Assembly (NCBI GenBank): GCA_022563195.1 | Contig: JADFNV010000015.1 | Span: forward strand, 657-64,656 | Source: Pseudomonadota bacterium | GTDB lineage: Bacteria; Pseudomonadota; Gammaproteobacteria; Steroidobacterales; Woeseiaceae | Reading direction: 5' to 3' | Length of the DNA: 64,000 bases | Shown here: in pieces, positions 1 through 10,017 of the stretch | Position numbering within the stretch: position 1 is the stretch's first letter | Layout of the letters: every line of letters begins with the position of its first letter | Notes under the pieces: generated by a model | Seen by the model: only the letters and a program-made list of their open reading frames with translations | The model's database searches: none | What the model was told of the DNA's origin: nothing | Program-made: the position numbers and the translations under genes

Positions 1-160
1 CTACGCATCGGGGCGCCTCGGCTTGAACTTGCTTAATGCAGGATTGACCGCTCGCTGACGCTCGCGTTGTCTCGCGCCGAATTCGCGACGCGATGCGTCG
101 CCGCCGCTCGGCTGAACCTGCTTCTCACGCAGAACCAGATCCTGCCTCGATAGCGAAAAT
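1..160. other. gene-free left edge
   Basis: No convincing reading frame or RNA gene is visible. The stretch is GC-rich with short inverted and repeated words (CTCGCTGACGCTCGCG, CGACGCGATGCGTCG). In many gammaproteobacteria rimP-nusA-infB follows the initiator tRNA at this position; rimP, if present, must start beyond the window edge. A few words (GAGGCAGGA, AGGTTCAGC on the minus strand) also occur in the inverted-repeat element near 62.7 kb, which hints weakly at a shared repeat family. Confidence 0.4.
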
Positions 161-190
161 GAAAAAGCCGGCCCCGATGGAGCCGGCTCT
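161..190 (-). terminator. Rho-independent terminator of the initiator tRNA
   Basis: On the minus strand a perfect 7-bp stem AGCCGGC/GCCGGCT with a loop of about nine bases is followed directly by TTTTTC. It lies about 10 bases downstream of the tRNA-Met CCA end, where a terminator for that transcript is expected. Confidence 0.85.
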
Positions 191-199
191 TTTCATTTT

Positions 200-276
200 T
201 GGTAGCGGGGGCAGGATTTGAACCTGCGACCTTCGGGTTATGAGCCCGACGAGCTGCCAGACTGCTCCACCCCGCA
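200..276 (-). tRNA. initiator tRNA-Met (CAU)
   Basis: The 77-nt cloverleaf has CCA encoded. The anticodon loop reads CTCATAA (anticodon CAU) and is closed by three consecutive G-C pairs (GGG/CCC), the hallmark of initiator tRNA. Acceptor positions 2-7 pair perfectly with 66-71, but 1 and 72 are U and U, so the end is unpaired as initiators require (E. coli uses C1/A72). It lies downstream of nuoN, its usual place in gammaproteobacteria, with its own promoter upstream and a terminator downstream. Confidence 0.97.
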
Positions 277-290
277 TCGGCAGGGGCGCG

Positions 291-319
291 ATAATACTTG
301 CAAGACCCTGTACTGACAA
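291..319 (-). promoter_or_regulatory. sigma-70 promoter of initiator tRNA-Met
   Basis: On the minus strand TTGTCA and TATTAT are separated by 17 bases, close to consensus. A GC-rich discriminator (CGCGCCC) follows, as is usual at growth-rate-controlled stable RNA promoters. The mature tRNA 5' end lies about 15 bases after the -10 box. The initiator tRNA can thus be transcribed independently of the nuo operon. Confidence 0.7.
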
Positions 320-374
320 GGGTTTCGGCGATTTTTTTTAAAAATAGCCTGTTCGGCGTCAGTTTGGGCCGGAA

Positions 375-1808
375 TCAGCCCAGAATGGCCGTACACAGCT
401 CCCAGAGCCAGCCAGGCACGATGCCTAGTGCGAGCACTGCGACTCCGTTCAGGCTCAGCACGAGGCGCGTGTCAGCGCTTGCCTGCAGCACCGCGCGCTC
501 GTCCGTGCCTTCAAAGTACATGTACCAGACAACGCGCAGGTAGTAGAAGGCGCCCACAACCGATGCCAGCACCATGAGAACGGCTAGCCCGGTGAATCCC
601 GAGCTCAACACTGCATCGATGACGTTCAGCTTGCCGAAGAATCCAATAAACGGCGGTATTCCGGTCAGGCTTAACATGATGAACATCATCATCAAGGCAA
701 ACCAGGGACTACGCGCATTGAGCCCCTTGAAGTCGGACAGGTTTTCGGCCTCGTAACCTCGGCGGCTCAACAGTATTACGATGCCGAATGCACCGGCTGC
801 AGCGACCACGTAGGTCAGAGTATAAAAGAGTGCTGCGGCGTAGCCCTTGCCGGTGCCACAAAAGACCGCGATCAGGATAAATCCGATGTGGGCGATCGTC
901 GAATAGCCGAGCATGCGTTTGATGTTGCTCTGTGCGATCGCGACGATGTTGCCGACCAGCAGAGATAACACCGCGACGACCATGACCATGTCGGCCCAGA
1001 CATCATGCAAGTCGCCAAGAGCGTCGACGAGTATGCGCAACGTCAGTGCCAGTGCCGCAAATTTTGGTGCTGAAGCAATATACAAAGTGACCGGGGTCCG
1101 AGCGCCCTCGTACACATCGGGCAACCACATGTGAAACGGCACGGCACCGAACTTGAATGCGATGCCCACAATCAGGAAGGCTATCCCAAACCACAATGGC
1201 AAACTGTTGAGGCCTGGATCGGACGCAATCGCCAATGCGATTTCATCGAATTTGAGTGCTCCCGTAACGCCGTATACCCACGAAATTCCGTAGAGAAGTG
1301 CCCCGGACGCGATAGCCCCGAGGACAAAATATTTCATTGCGGACTCAGCCGCCACCGGATTCTTACGGTCCAGCGCAACCAGGGCGTATTGCGACAGAGC
1401 CAGTGTTTCGAGGCCCAGATACATCGTCAACATGCTGTTGGCCGAGATCATGATCATCATGCCGAGCAGGCCCAGCAGACCGAGAATGTAATATTCGCCT
1501 TTGTGCAGATCATTCGCCCGCAAGTAATCGCGTGCGTACAGGAACGCTATCGCGACAAAGCCAACGGCGGCTACTTTGAGTATTTGCGACAGTGGATCGC
1601 TGACGTAGCTGCCATCAAATATTACAATTCGACCTAATGGCGCGGTTGCAAGAAGCACCCACATCGTGATCAGCAAGCTGACGATCGTCATCCAGAAGGT
1701 CAGCATGCGGTGCTCGTCATCGACAAACAGGTCCGCTAGCAGCACCACGCAGATCAAACCCAATAAGGTCATCTCCGGAGCCGCTGTTAAAAAGTCAGTC
1801 AGGTTCAT
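375..1808 (-). CDS. nuoN: NADH-quinone oxidoreductase subunit N
   Basis: NuoN is one of three antiporter-like membrane subunits that pump protons in respiratory complex I. The 477-aa protein is almost entirely hydrophobic with about 14 predicted membrane spans. It carries the family signature around residues 225-245 (AVPFHMWLPDVYEGARTP), including the broken helix and conserved Pro/Asp residues. Length is normal. It is the last gene of the nuo operon, 11 bases behind nuoM, and is followed by the initiator tRNA gene. No strong terminator is visible after the stop. Confidence 0.98.
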   Translation of the reverse strand: MNLTDFLTAAPEMTLLGLICVVLLADLFVDDEHRMLTFWMTIVSLLITMWVLLATAPLGRIVIFDGSYVSDPLSQILKVAAVGFVAIAFLYARDYLRANDLHKGEYYILGLLGLLGMMIMISANSMLTMYLGLETLALSQYALVALDRKNPVAAESAMKYFVLGAIASGALLYGISWVYGVTGALKFDEIALAIASDPGLNSLPLWFGIAFLIVGIAFKFGAVPFHMWLPDVYEGARTPVTLYIASAPKFAALALTLRILVDALGDLHDVWADMVMVVAVLSLLVGNIVAIAQSNIKRMLGYSTIAHIGFILIAVFCGTGKGYAAALFYTLTYVVAAAGAFGIVILLSRRGYEAENLSDFKGLNARSPWFALMMMFIMLSLTGIPPFIGFFGKLNVIDAVLSSGFTGLAVLMVLASVVGAFYYLRVVWYMYFEGTDERAVLQASADTRLVLSLNGVAVLALGIVPGWLWELCTAILG

Positions 1809-1819
1809 CGCATAGACCG

Positions 1820-3340
1820 TTACAGCTTCGACTGCCCGATCTGCTGGATCAGTTGTTCAACCGTTGTGTTCATCATGTCAACGAGTGGTGCTGGCCACAA
1901 ACCGAGCAGCAATACGGCCGCTGCGAGAACAGCCAGTACGACGAACTCGCGACTATTCAGGTCCTCAAGCGCGGCGACATTGTCATTCGCAACCTCGCCG
2001 TAAATCACTCGTTTGACCATCCAGAGTGTGTAGGCAGCACCGAGTATCAACGTTGAAGCAGCCAGAAACGCGTACCAGAAACTGGCTTTGAAGCTCGCGA
2101 CGATGACCATGAACTCGCCGACAAATCCGGACGTGCCCGGAAGTCCTGCGTTCGCCATGGCAAACAGCACCATGAAGGCTGCAAATTTCGGCATCGTGTT
2201 GGCGACGCCACCGTAGTCGGCGATCTGGCGGCTGTGCATGCGATCGTAAAGCACGCCCACACACAGGAACATCGCGCCAGAGATCAGGCCGTGCGAGACC
2301 ATTTGCACCATGCCGCCCGTCATACCCAGGCCAGCGCCCATGCCGGCCGATATTTTCCAGACGAGAAAGATTCCCAGCGTTGCGAATCCCATGTGCGCGA
2401 TCGACGAATAGGCGATCAACTTCTTCATGTCCGTCTGCATCAGTGCCACGAAGCCGATGTAGACGATCGCGATCAATGACAGGGCGATCATCATGCCGGA
2501 AAAATAGTCACTGCCGTCAGGAACGATGGGCAGTGACAGACGCAGAAAACCGTAACCACCCATCTTCAACATGATCGCAGCCAGGATGACCGAGCCGCCT
2601 GTCGGTGCTTCGACATGCGCGTCAGGCAACCACGTATGCACCGGCCACATCGGCACTTTAACCGCGAATGCGAGTAGAAACGCGATGAAAATCAACTTTT
2701 GCGCTTGCAGCGGCAATGATGCGTTCATGAAACCGAACAGATCGAAGCTTCCCGTCACCCCGTACAGGTAGATGAATGCGACGAGCATCAACACTGAACC
2801 CAGAAACGTGTACAGGAAAAACTTGAGCGTCGCGTAAACGCGTCGTTCGCCTCCCCAGACGCCGATGATCAGGAACATCGGTACCAGCATCGCCTCCCAG
2901 AACGCGTAGAAAAGCAGGCCGTCCAGGGCGCAGAAGACACCGATCATCAATCCCTCGAGGAACAGGAAAGCCGCGAAATACTGTGCCGGCCGCACTTTGA
3001 TCGTGTCCCATGCCGAAATCACAACCAGTGGAGTGATAAACGTCGTCAGCAAGATCAGCGGTGCCGATATACCGTCGACACCCAGGTAGTAGTGAGCGTC
3101 CAGTGCAGCAACCCAGGAGATGCGCTCAACGAATTGCATGGCTGCTGCTTCATTATCGAACGCGATATACAGCACAACGCTGAGGGAAAATGTGAGGATC
3201 GTCAACCAAAAGGCCGTGGCGCGCATCATCGCGGCTCTCGCCGACCGAACATCACCGCCGTCACCCATGGCCAGCAGCAGGCCGCCACCCACTATGGGAA
3301 GCCAGATCAGTGTGCTCAGTAAATACGGCGATAAATTCAT
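1820..3340 (-). CDS. nuoM: NADH-quinone oxidoreductase subunit M
   Basis: NuoM is the second antiporter-like, proton-translocating membrane subunit of complex I. The 506-aa protein has about 14 hydrophobic spans and the typical motif near residues 230-255 (VHTWLPDAHVEAPTGGSV, then LKMGGYG). This Mrp-type region holds the conserved Lys used in proton transfer. It sits 12 bases behind nuoL and 11 bases ahead of nuoN, so the genes are co-transcribed. The ATG start gives a normal N-terminus. Confidence 0.98.
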   Translation of the reverse strand: MNLSPYLLSTLIWLPIVGGGLLLAMGDGGDVRSARAAMMRATAFWLTILTFSLSVVLYIAFDNEAAAMQFVERISWVAALDAHYYLGVDGISAPLILLTTFITPLVVISAWDTIKVRPAQYFAAFLFLEGLMIGVFCALDGLLFYAFWEAMLVPMFLIIGVWGGERRVYATLKFFLYTFLGSVLMLVAFIYLYGVTGSFDLFGFMNASLPLQAQKLIFIAFLLAFAVKVPMWPVHTWLPDAHVEAPTGGSVILAAIMLKMGGYGFLRLSLPIVPDGSDYFSGMMIALSLIAIVYIGFVALMQTDMKKLIAYSSIAHMGFATLGIFLVWKISAGMGAGLGMTGGMVQMVSHGLISGAMFLCVGVLYDRMHSRQIADYGGVANTMPKFAAFMVLFAMANAGLPGTSGFVGEFMVIVASFKASFWYAFLAASTLILGAAYTLWMVKRVIYGEVANDNVAALEDLNSREFVVLAVLAAAVLLLGLWPAPLVDMMNTTVEQLIQQIGQSKL

Positions 3341-3352
3341 TTTGTCCCTGGC

Positions 3353-5320
3353 CTACTTGAACCAAAGAAGCCAGCTGAGCAACATGGTCAGCCCGATGAT
3401 CATTGAGAATGCATAGGTATACAGATACCCGGTTTGCAATTGCCGCATGACGCCAGCGAGCCTGCTGACCGTGTTGGCTGTACCATTGACGAGCAGGCCG
3501 TCGATCAACAGCTCATCTCCTTTTTGCCAGAGGAAACTGCCTACAGAACGTCCACCTGCAGCGAATCCCTTGATGTACAGGTCGTCCATGTAGTACTTGC
3601 GATCGAGCAAGGTGTAGAGCCCGGAGACCTTGTTCCTGATCGTTGCCGGAATGTCCGGCCGCTTGAGGTACAGGAACCATGCCGTGAACGCTCCGGCTGC
3701 TGCGAGCCAGAATACGGGCGTTTGCACCGAGTGCAACACCAGCGCCAGGCTGCCATGAAAACTCTCGCCGATGTGTGCGAGTACATCATGACTCGACCTG
3801 ACAACAATGGAGTCTCCGAAGTAATCGTCGAATAAAACGTCCTGCACCGTAAACCAGCCGATGACCGCGGCAGGAATCGCGAGAAGAATCAACGGCACCG
3901 TCACCACCCACGGTGATTCGTGTATGTGGGACCTTGTCTCGGCATCCATACGTTCTTCGCCGTGGAATACGAGAAAGAACAGTCGAAATGTGTACAAGGC
4001 TGTGACGAACACGCCGAGCAACACACTCAGGTAGGCGATCCAGTAGACCCATGGCTCACTGTGCCAATGCGAGTTCCGGATCGCTTCGATCAAGAGATCT
4101 TTGGAGAAAAATCCGCTGCTACCCGGGAATCCAATGAGAGCGAGTGAGCCCACCAGTGCCGTCCAATACGTAATCGGCATGTATTTACGCAAACCACCCA
4201 TCTTGCGGATGTCCTGCTCGTGATGCAGAGCAATGATCACAGAACCCGCCGCGAGGAATAGCAGTGCTTTGAAAAACGCGTGGGTCATCAGGTGGAACAT
4301 CGCCGCACTGTAAGCCGACGCGCCCAGCGCCACAGTCATGTAGCCCAGTTGTGACAACGTCGAATAGGCAATGACCCGCTTGATATCGTTTTGCACAATA
4401 CCGATCAAACCCATGAAAAATGCCGTGATCGCACCTATGACTATGACGACTGCCAATGCTGTTTCAGAAAATTCGAATAGCGGCGACATGCGCGCGACCA
4501 TGAAAATACCTGCGGTCACCATCGTTGCAGCGTGGATCAATGCAGATATTGGCGTCGGACCCTCCATCGAGTCGGGCAGCCAGACATGCAGAGGAGCCTG
4601 TGCCGATTTGCCCATCGCGCCGATGAACAAGAGAATGCAGATAACCGTCATCGCATTCCACGGCGAGCCCGGGATAACCTCGATATTCTGCGTGGCGATG
4701 CTCTCGGCGCTCGCGAATACGGTGGCATAGTCCAGTGTCCCGCTGATCATCACCACGCCGGCGATGCCGAGTATGAATCCGAAGTCGCCGACTCGATTCA
4801 CCAGGAATGCCTTGAGATTCGCAAATATCGCCGATTCGCGCTTGAACCAGAAGCCGATCAGCAGGTACGACACAAGGCCAACGGCTTCCCAACCGAAAAA
4901 TAGCTGCAAGAAGTTATTTGACATCACCAGCATCAGCATCGAAAACGTAAACAGCGAGATGTAGCTGAAGAAGCGCTGATAACCCGAATCGTCATGCATG
5001 TAGCCAATCGTGTAGATATGCACCATCAGCGAAACGAATGTAACCACGACCATCATCAGGGCCGTCAGGCGATCGACCAGGAATCCGACTTCCATTCGCA
5101 AACCGTCGGTCACTGCCCAGGTATAAACACTGATGTTCTCGGCCGTACCGCCATCGAAGAAAAGATGTTTGAACACCGCGATGGACAGCAGGCACGAAAG
5201 GCCAACGGCCAGATTCGTGAGCCAGTGGGCGCCGGCGCGGCCTATCTGCTTGCCAAACAGGCCAGTAATGATCGCGGCAGCCAGCGGCGCCAACACAATG
5301 GTCAGGTAATAGTTTCGCAT
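3353..5320 (-). CDS. nuoL: NADH-quinone oxidoreductase subunit L
   Basis: NuoL is the distal antiporter-like pump of complex I. The 655-aa protein shows the family motif near residues 245-270 (PLHVWLPDSMEGPTPISALI) followed by HAATMVTAG. The extended C-terminal part matches the long lateral helix plus terminal membrane span that clamps NuoM and NuoN in known structures. Length is in the normal range (about 610-680). It lies 6 bases after nuoK. Confidence 0.98.
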   Translation of the reverse strand: MRNYYLTIVLAPLAAAIITGLFGKQIGRAGAHWLTNLAVGLSCLLSIAVFKHLFFDGGTAENISVYTWAVTDGLRMEVGFLVDRLTALMMVVVTFVSLMVHIYTIGYMHDDSGYQRFFSYISLFTFSMLMLVMSNNFLQLFFGWEAVGLVSYLLIGFWFKRESAIFANLKAFLVNRVGDFGFILGIAGVVMISGTLDYATVFASAESIATQNIEVIPGSPWNAMTVICILLFIGAMGKSAQAPLHVWLPDSMEGPTPISALIHAATMVTAGIFMVARMSPLFEFSETALAVVIVIGAITAFFMGLIGIVQNDIKRVIAYSTLSQLGYMTVALGASAYSAAMFHLMTHAFFKALLFLAAGSVIIALHHEQDIRKMGGLRKYMPITYWTALVGSLALIGFPGSSGFFSKDLLIEAIRNSHWHSEPWVYWIAYLSVLLGVFVTALYTFRLFFLVFHGEERMDAETRSHIHESPWVVTVPLILLAIPAAVIGWFTVQDVLFDDYFGDSIVVRSSHDVLAHIGESFHGSLALVLHSVQTPVFWLAAAGAFTAWFLYLKRPDIPATIRNKVSGLYTLLDRKYYMDDLYIKGFAAGGRSVGSFLWQKGDELLIDGLLVNGTANTVSRLAGVMRQLQTGYLYTYAFSMIIGLTMLLSWLLWFK

Positions 5321-5326
5321 CCCCCC

Positions 5327-5632
5327 CTAGCCCTTCAAGGTGTTCAGTTCTTGAACATTGATGGAGCTTCGATTGCGAAACAGCACCACGAGAATCGCGA
5401 GCCCGATTGCGGCCTCTGCCGCGGCAACAGTCAGGATGAAGAATACGAACACCTGGCCCGTGTCGTCACCGAGATAACGCGAAAACGCGATGAAATTGAA
5501 ATTTACAGCGAGCAGCATCAACTCGATGCACATGAGCATGAAAATCAGGTTACGCCGGTTAATAACGATGCCCGCAATACTCAATACAAACAGCATCGCC
5601 GATATGGTCAAATAATGTTGCAGGCCGATCAC
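5327..5632 (-). CDS. nuoK: NADH-quinone oxidoreductase subunit K
   Basis: This small (101 aa) complex I membrane subunit has three hydrophobic spans. It carries buried acidic residues in [15 protein letters not shown], which in NuoK belong to the central hydrophilic axis that carries protons. The start codon overlaps the nuoJ stop by 4 bases (ATGA-type overlap), indicating translational coupling. Confidence 0.97.
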   Translation of the reverse strand: MIGLQHYLTISAMLFVLSIAGIVINRRNLIFMLMCIELMLLAVNFNFIAFSRYLGDDTGQVFVFFILTVAAAEAAIGLAILVVLFRNRSSINVQELNTLKG

Positions 5633-6234
5633 AACTTCTTTTCCGACTTCATCTTGATCACGCGGAGCCGGTCCTCACTGCGCACCGCGACCTGCTCTGC
5701 AATGTTTTGAACCTTGACTCCGGGGCGCTTGCGCATCGTCAAGGTAATCGCAGCCACGATTGCCAGCAACAAGATCACCGCTGCAATTTCAAACGCGTAC
5801 ACGTGTTCGGTATACAACACCGAACCCAGTGCCTTGGTGTTGCTGTAGCCTTCCGGATAGCTGCGAAACAGGAGCGGGCCGTCGTCAAGCTGGCTTCGCA
5901 ACCAGATCAACTGCACCATTTCGAAAGCCATCAATAGCGAAACCGCGATTCCCAGCGGGGCATATCGGGTCAGGCCTTTGCGAACTACCTCGACATTGAT
6001 ATCGAGCATCATGACGACAAACAAAAACAGGACCATGACGGCGCCCACATACACCAACACGAGCACGATGCCTAAAAATTCAGCTTCAGCCATTATCCAC
6101 AGGACGGCGCTCTGGAAAAATGCCAGAACCAGAAACATGGCGGCATGCACGGGATTTCGCGAAACGATGACACCGATCGACGCGACGATCAGCAGGCCCG
6201 AGAAAAAGTAAAACATAATGGCGTGAAATAACAT
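5629..6234 (-). CDS. nuoJ: NADH-quinone oxidoreductase subunit J
   Basis: NuoJ is a five-span membrane subunit of complex I with a conserved glycine/tyrosine-rich helix ([18 protein letters not shown]) whose pi-bulge couples quinone chemistry to pumping. The protein has 201 aa, a normal length, with a charged C-terminal tail that is not needed for the family call. It overlaps nuoK and starts 10 bases downstream of nuoI. Confidence 0.97.
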   Translation of the reverse strand: MLFHAIMFYFFSGLLIVASIGVIVSRNPVHAAMFLVLAFFQSAVLWIMAEAEFLGIVLVLVYVGAVMVLFLFVVMMLDINVEVVRKGLTRYAPLGIAVSLLMAFEMVQLIWLRSQLDDGPLLFRSYPEGYSNTKALGSVLYTEHVYAFEIAAVILLLAIVAAITLTMRKRPGVKVQNIAEQVAVRSEDRLRVIKMKSEKKL

Positions 6235-6244
6235 CTGAATTACT

Positions 6245-6733
6245 TTACCGGTACGCCGCGTCTGCCGCCTTGTCCGCCGAAATCATCGCCTCATATTTAT
6301 CGCCAATCGCCATTAACTTATCTTTGGTCAATATGTTCTCACCGGGCGCTTCCATGTGATATTCATGAATGCGCGTTTCGACGATCGCGTCGACGGGGCA
6401 GGCCTCTTCACAAAAACCGCAATAAATACATTTGAATAAATCGATGTCGTAGCGAGTTGTGCGCCGGGTGCCATCTTTACCGACTTCCGACTCAATCGTG
6501 ATGGCCAGCGCCGGACATACGGCTTCACAGAGCTTGCAGGCGATACAACGCTCCTCACCGTTCGGATAACGTCGCAACGCGTGTAGCCCGCGAAATCGCG
6601 GCGACTGTGGCGTCTTTTCGTCGGGATACTCCAGCGTAATGCTCTTCTTGAAAAAATTTCGCTGCGTAACCGCCAGCCCCTTGAAGAGCTCCCAAAGAGC
6701 GAAGGTCTTGATGTAGCTGATTGCTCGATTCAT
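6245..6733 (-). CDS. nuoI: NADH-quinone oxidoreductase subunit I (ferredoxin-like)
   Basis: NuoI carries the two [4Fe-4S] clusters N6a and N6b that pass electrons from NuoG toward NuoB. Both binding motifs are visible: [12 protein letters not shown] near residue 62 and [12 protein letters not shown] near residue 100. Length (162 aa) is normal. The N-terminal amphipathic part anchors it to NuoH/NuoA in known structures. It lies 16 bases downstream of nuoH. Confidence 0.98.
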   Translation of the reverse strand: MNRAISYIKTFALWELFKGLAVTQRNFFKKSITLEYPDEKTPQSPRFRGLHALRRYPNGEERCIACKLCEAVCPALAITIESEVGKDGTRRTTRYDIDLFKCIYCGFCEEACPVDAIVETRIHEYHMEAPGENILTKDKLMAIGDKYEAMISADKAADAAYR

Positions 6734-6749
6734 TGCACTTAACCGCCGG

Positions 6750-7841
6750 TTAAACGATTGCCAGTCCGGCCCAGGGCCCGACCTGCATCCACGCCATCAC
6801 GCCTTCAACGGCGATCCAGAGAATCGTTATGGGAATGAACACCTTCCAACCCAGGCGCATGATCTGATCATAGCGATAGCGCGGGAATGTCGCGCGAAGC
6901 CAGAAGAACGTATACATGAAGAAGCATATTTTGCCAGCCAGCCAGAAAAAGCTGCCTTCTCGCAACCAGGCCAGCCCTGCGATATTGTCGAGGAACAGCC
7001 AGCCCTCAAACGGCGATGCCCACCCTCCCAGGAAGAAAATTGCCGTCAGGGCCGAGACCAGTATCATGTTCGCGTATTCGGCGAGGAAGAACAGGGCAAA
7101 AGCGACGCCCGAATACTCGACATGAAAGCCCGCAACGATCTCAGACTCCCCTTCGGCGACATCGAACGGTGCACGGTGGGTTTCTGCCACACCGGATATC
7201 CAGAAGACGAAGAACAATGGCAGTAGCGGAATCAGGAACCAATGGCTGAAACCACCCGCCTGAGCCCTGACAATATCGCCGAGATTCAGGCTGCCAGCGG
7301 CCATCAGGACTCCCACTAATGCAAAACCCATCGCTATTTCATACGAAACGATCTGCGCACCAATGCGCATGGCACCGAGAAATGCATAGCTTGAATTCGT
7401 CGCCCAACCTGCGAGGACCACGCCGTAGACTCCAACTGATGTCAGAGCCAGCACATAGAGCAATCCTGCATTGATATCGGCGATGACGTACCAGTCATTG
7501 AGGGGAATGACGGCCCATGCCGCCAGCGCGGGAGTCAATGTCAACAATGGCGCAATCACGAACAGGAACTTGCTCGACCGCGACGGAACGATCACTTCCT
7601 TGATCAGCAGCTTGAGCACATCGGCGAACGGCTGACCCAGGCCGAGCGGGCCGACCCGATTCGGCCCAATGCGCGCCTGCATGCTGCCGATCACCTTGCG
7701 CTCGAAATAAGTCGAGAAAGCGACGGTCAGCATCACGACGATCACCACGAAGAGAATCTTCCAGGTAACTATCGTCACGTACTGCACGAGCGGTGGTAGG
7801 GAATTCCACATTCCCAATGCGTAGTCGACGATGCCGCTCAT
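6750..7841 (-). CDS. nuoH: NADH-quinone oxidoreductase subunit H
   Basis: NuoH forms the membrane side of the quinone chamber and links the peripheral arm to the pumping arm. The 363-aa protein has about eight membrane spans and the highly conserved loops [18 protein letters not shown] near residue 57 and [16 protein letters not shown] near residue 225, which line the quinone site. The start overlaps the nuoG stop by 4 bases. Confidence 0.98.
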   Translation of the reverse strand: MSGIVDYALGMWNSLPPLVQYVTIVTWKILFVVIVVMLTVAFSTYFERKVIGSMQARIGPNRVGPLGLGQPFADVLKLLIKEVIVPSRSSKFLFVIAPLLTLTPALAAWAVIPLNDWYVIADINAGLLYVLALTSVGVYGVVLAGWATNSSYAFLGAMRIGAQIVSYEIAMGFALVGVLMAAGSLNLGDIVRAQAGGFSHWFLIPLLPLFFVFWISGVAETHRAPFDVAEGESEIVAGFHVEYSGVAFALFFLAEYANMILVSALTAIFFLGGWASPFEGWLFLDNIAGLAWLREGSFFWLAGKICFFMYTFFWLRATFPRYRYDQIMRLGWKVFIPITILWIAVEGVMAWMQVGPWAGLAIV

Positions 7842-10012
7842 GATCTAGAACCCGTATCGGCGGCGCGTCGTGCTTCATCGGTCATTTGCAGTGCGTTCGC
7901 CCGTCTTACCAGGCCATCGACCGAATACAACGGCGTATCGATTTCGGCTTCCCGCGCGTCCCTACCTTTCGGTGCAGCAATCTTCTTGCGACCCGGGTAA
8001 TCGTTATCGGGCGAGACGTGGCCAAGCTGACCAGCGATTTCACTTTTGACATCTTCGCTGGTCACATAATCGAAATCGGGTGCTTCGAGCAAATTGCCGA
8101 TGACGCGCAGAACTTTCCAGGCCGGTCGCGATTCGCCGACCGGATTCGCGATGCCCGAAAAACTCTGCCAGGTTCCGGCCACATTGACGAAGGTGCCCGA
8201 TGTCTCGGCGAATGTACCAATCGGCAGCAACAAATCGGTCGACTCCAACAACGCGTCCGAGACAAACGGCGTTAATGCCACAACAAAGGTTTGCTGCGCC
8301 AATTTAGCGACTGCGTCGGCGCAAGCAAACAAATCTGCATCCGGTTCCACATGGACAAGCACGACCGCATCGAGTGCTTTGTCGAGCATTGCTCCAGCAT
8401 CCAGTCCGGCCTTGCCACGCTTCACGCCGCCTGCCAGACGATGCGGCAGAACTCCCGCCAGATGAGCACCTGCGGCGTTAGATCCCGCGGACAGGTAGCC
8501 AAGTCTGGCGCCCGTCATTTTGGCAATGCAGGCCGCCAGGGCCCTGACTGCGCTGTAGGCCTGATCTCGCACGGCGATATTGCCGAGCAGTACCAGTCCC
8601 TGATCTGCGTCATTGAGTGACGCAGCCAGTCGTTTCTGCTCCGCACTGGCTTTAATTCCATTACACAGACCCGTGACCGACACCGGTAGCTTTGTTCGAC
8701 CTGCGGCAGCAACGGCTACACCTGACAGCGATTCAACGAGGCCGGCATCGCATAGATAATTGGCGACCTGAAAATGGTAGTCATGCCTGACACTACTGAC
8801 GAAACTGACTTGCGCACCTGCCAGTGATGCTTTGCGTAAACGATGCGCGATAATGGGTGCTTCGCGGCGCACGTTCGAGCCCACAACGAGTACCGCATTC
8901 TGTTTCTCGATGTCCGCGATATCGCAGCCAAGCCACGGATAGACAGGATCATTGTCCTGATCCGAAAAATCGCGGCGACCAAGACGACAATCTATGTTGG
9001 CCGTATCGAGATGATCGGCAAGTCGTGCCAGAAGATGCGCTTCTTCGAGCGTCACACTTGGCGATGCGAGAATACCCACCTTATTCGGCTGCGCACCATT
9101 GAGTGCATCGGCGGCACGTGACAGTGCTTCTTCCCAGTCGAGCTCGCGCCACTCGCCACTCTCTTTGATGCGCGGCAGCGCCAGGCGATCGCCGCTGTAT
9201 ATCGCCTCGTAGCTGAATCGATCGCGATCGGCCAACCAGGTCTCGTTAATACTTTCGTTAGCTTTGGGGACGACGCGCTTTATGGTGCCACGAAGAACGT
9301 GTGCATACATGTTGGAGCCAACACAGTCGTGCGGCGAAATCGTTGCCCGTTGCTCCATCTCCCAAGCGCGGGCGCTGTATCGATACGGCTTGTTATTGAG
9401 TGCACCAACAGGACACAGATCAATGATATTGCCTGATAGCTCATGGTCGACACTCATTTCGACGTAAGTTTCGATCTTCAGGTCCTCGCCCCGCCCGGTC
9501 GTGCCAAGCAGCGGCATGCCCGTAATCTCTTCGCCGAATCGCACACACCGGGTGCAATGAATGCATCGCGTCATGTCGGTTGAGACGAGCGGGCCGATGT
9601 CCTTGTCTTGAACGACGCGCTTGCCAGAGTTGTAACGCGAAACATCGCGGCCGTAACCCATCGCGAGGTCCTGCAACTCACATTCTCCGCCCTGATCACA
9701 GATCGGGCAATCGAGCGGATGATTGATTAAAAGAAATTCCATGGTCGCTTTTTGCGCCGCAATCGCCTTCGCCGAGCGCGTAAAAACCTTCATGCCCTCC
9801 GCCACCGGCGTAGCACAGGCAGGCATCGGCTTGGGCGCGTTTTCGATTTCGACCAGGCACATACGGCAATTCGCGACCACGCTCAGTTTTTCGTGATAGC
9901 AAAAGCGCGGTATGTACGCACCGATCGCATCGGTCACCGCCATGACCATCTGGCCCATGCGAGCCTCGACCGGCTTGCCGTCAACTTCGATATTTACGAT
10001 GTCATCACTCAT
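7838..10012 (-). CDS. nuoG: NADH-quinone oxidoreductase subunit G
   Basis: NuoG is the large iron-sulfur subunit of the peripheral arm. Its N-terminus carries the [2Fe-2S] N1b ligands (FCYHE...NCRMCLVE...C), the His/Cys-ligated N5 cluster ([14 protein letters not shown], about residues 97-110) and a [4Fe-4S] motif ([10 protein letters not shown] with a later CPVGAL). The rest is a degenerate molybdopterin-oxidoreductase fold without cofactor ligands. At 724 aa it is shorter than E. coli NuoG (about 908), which is common outside enterics. A GC-rich, alanine-rich second half is visible. Confidence 0.97.
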   Translation of the reverse strand: MSDDIVNIEVDGKPVEARMGQMVMAVTDAIGAYIPRFCYHEKLSVVANCRMCLVEIENAPKPMPACATPVAEGMKVFTRSAKAIAAQKATMEFLLINHPLDCPICDQGGECELQDLAMGYGRDVSRYNSGKRVVQDKDIGPLVSTDMTRCIHCTRCVRFGEEITGMPLLGTTGRGEDLKIETYVEMSVDHELSGNIIDLCPVGALNNKPYRYSARAWEMEQRATISPHDCVGSNMYAHVLRGTIKRVVPKANESINETWLADRDRFSYEAIYSGDRLALPRIKESGEWRELDWEEALSRAADALNGAQPNKVGILASPSVTLEEAHLLARLADHLDTANIDCRLGRRDFSDQDNDPVYPWLGCDIADIEKQNAVLVVGSNVRREAPIIAHRLRKASLAGAQVSFVSSVRHDYHFQVANYLCDAGLVESLSGVAVAAAGRTKLPVSVTGLCNGIKASAEQKRLAASLNDADQGLVLLGNIAVRDQAYSAVRALAACIAKMTGARLGYLSAGSNAAGAHLAGVLPHRLAGGVKRGKAGLDAGAMLDKALDAVVLVHVEPDADLFACADAVAKLAQQTFVVALTPFVSDALLESTDLLLPIGTFAETSGTFVNVAGTWQSFSGIANPVGESRPAWKVLRVIGNLLEAPDFDYVTSEDVKSEIAGQLGHVSPDNDYPGRKKIAAPKGRDAREAEIDTPLYSVDGLVRRANALQMTDEARRAADTGSRS

Positions 10013-10017
10013 GCCAG

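Noticed and set aside
1131-1637. Plus-strand ORF of 168 aa inside nuoN
   Set aside because: It is a shadow of nuoN on the opposite strand, Arg/His/Gln-rich, with no recognisable motifs.
4994-5710. Plus-strand ORF of 238 aa over nuoL/nuoK/nuoJ
   Set aside because: It runs antisense through three certain genes and has shadow-type composition.
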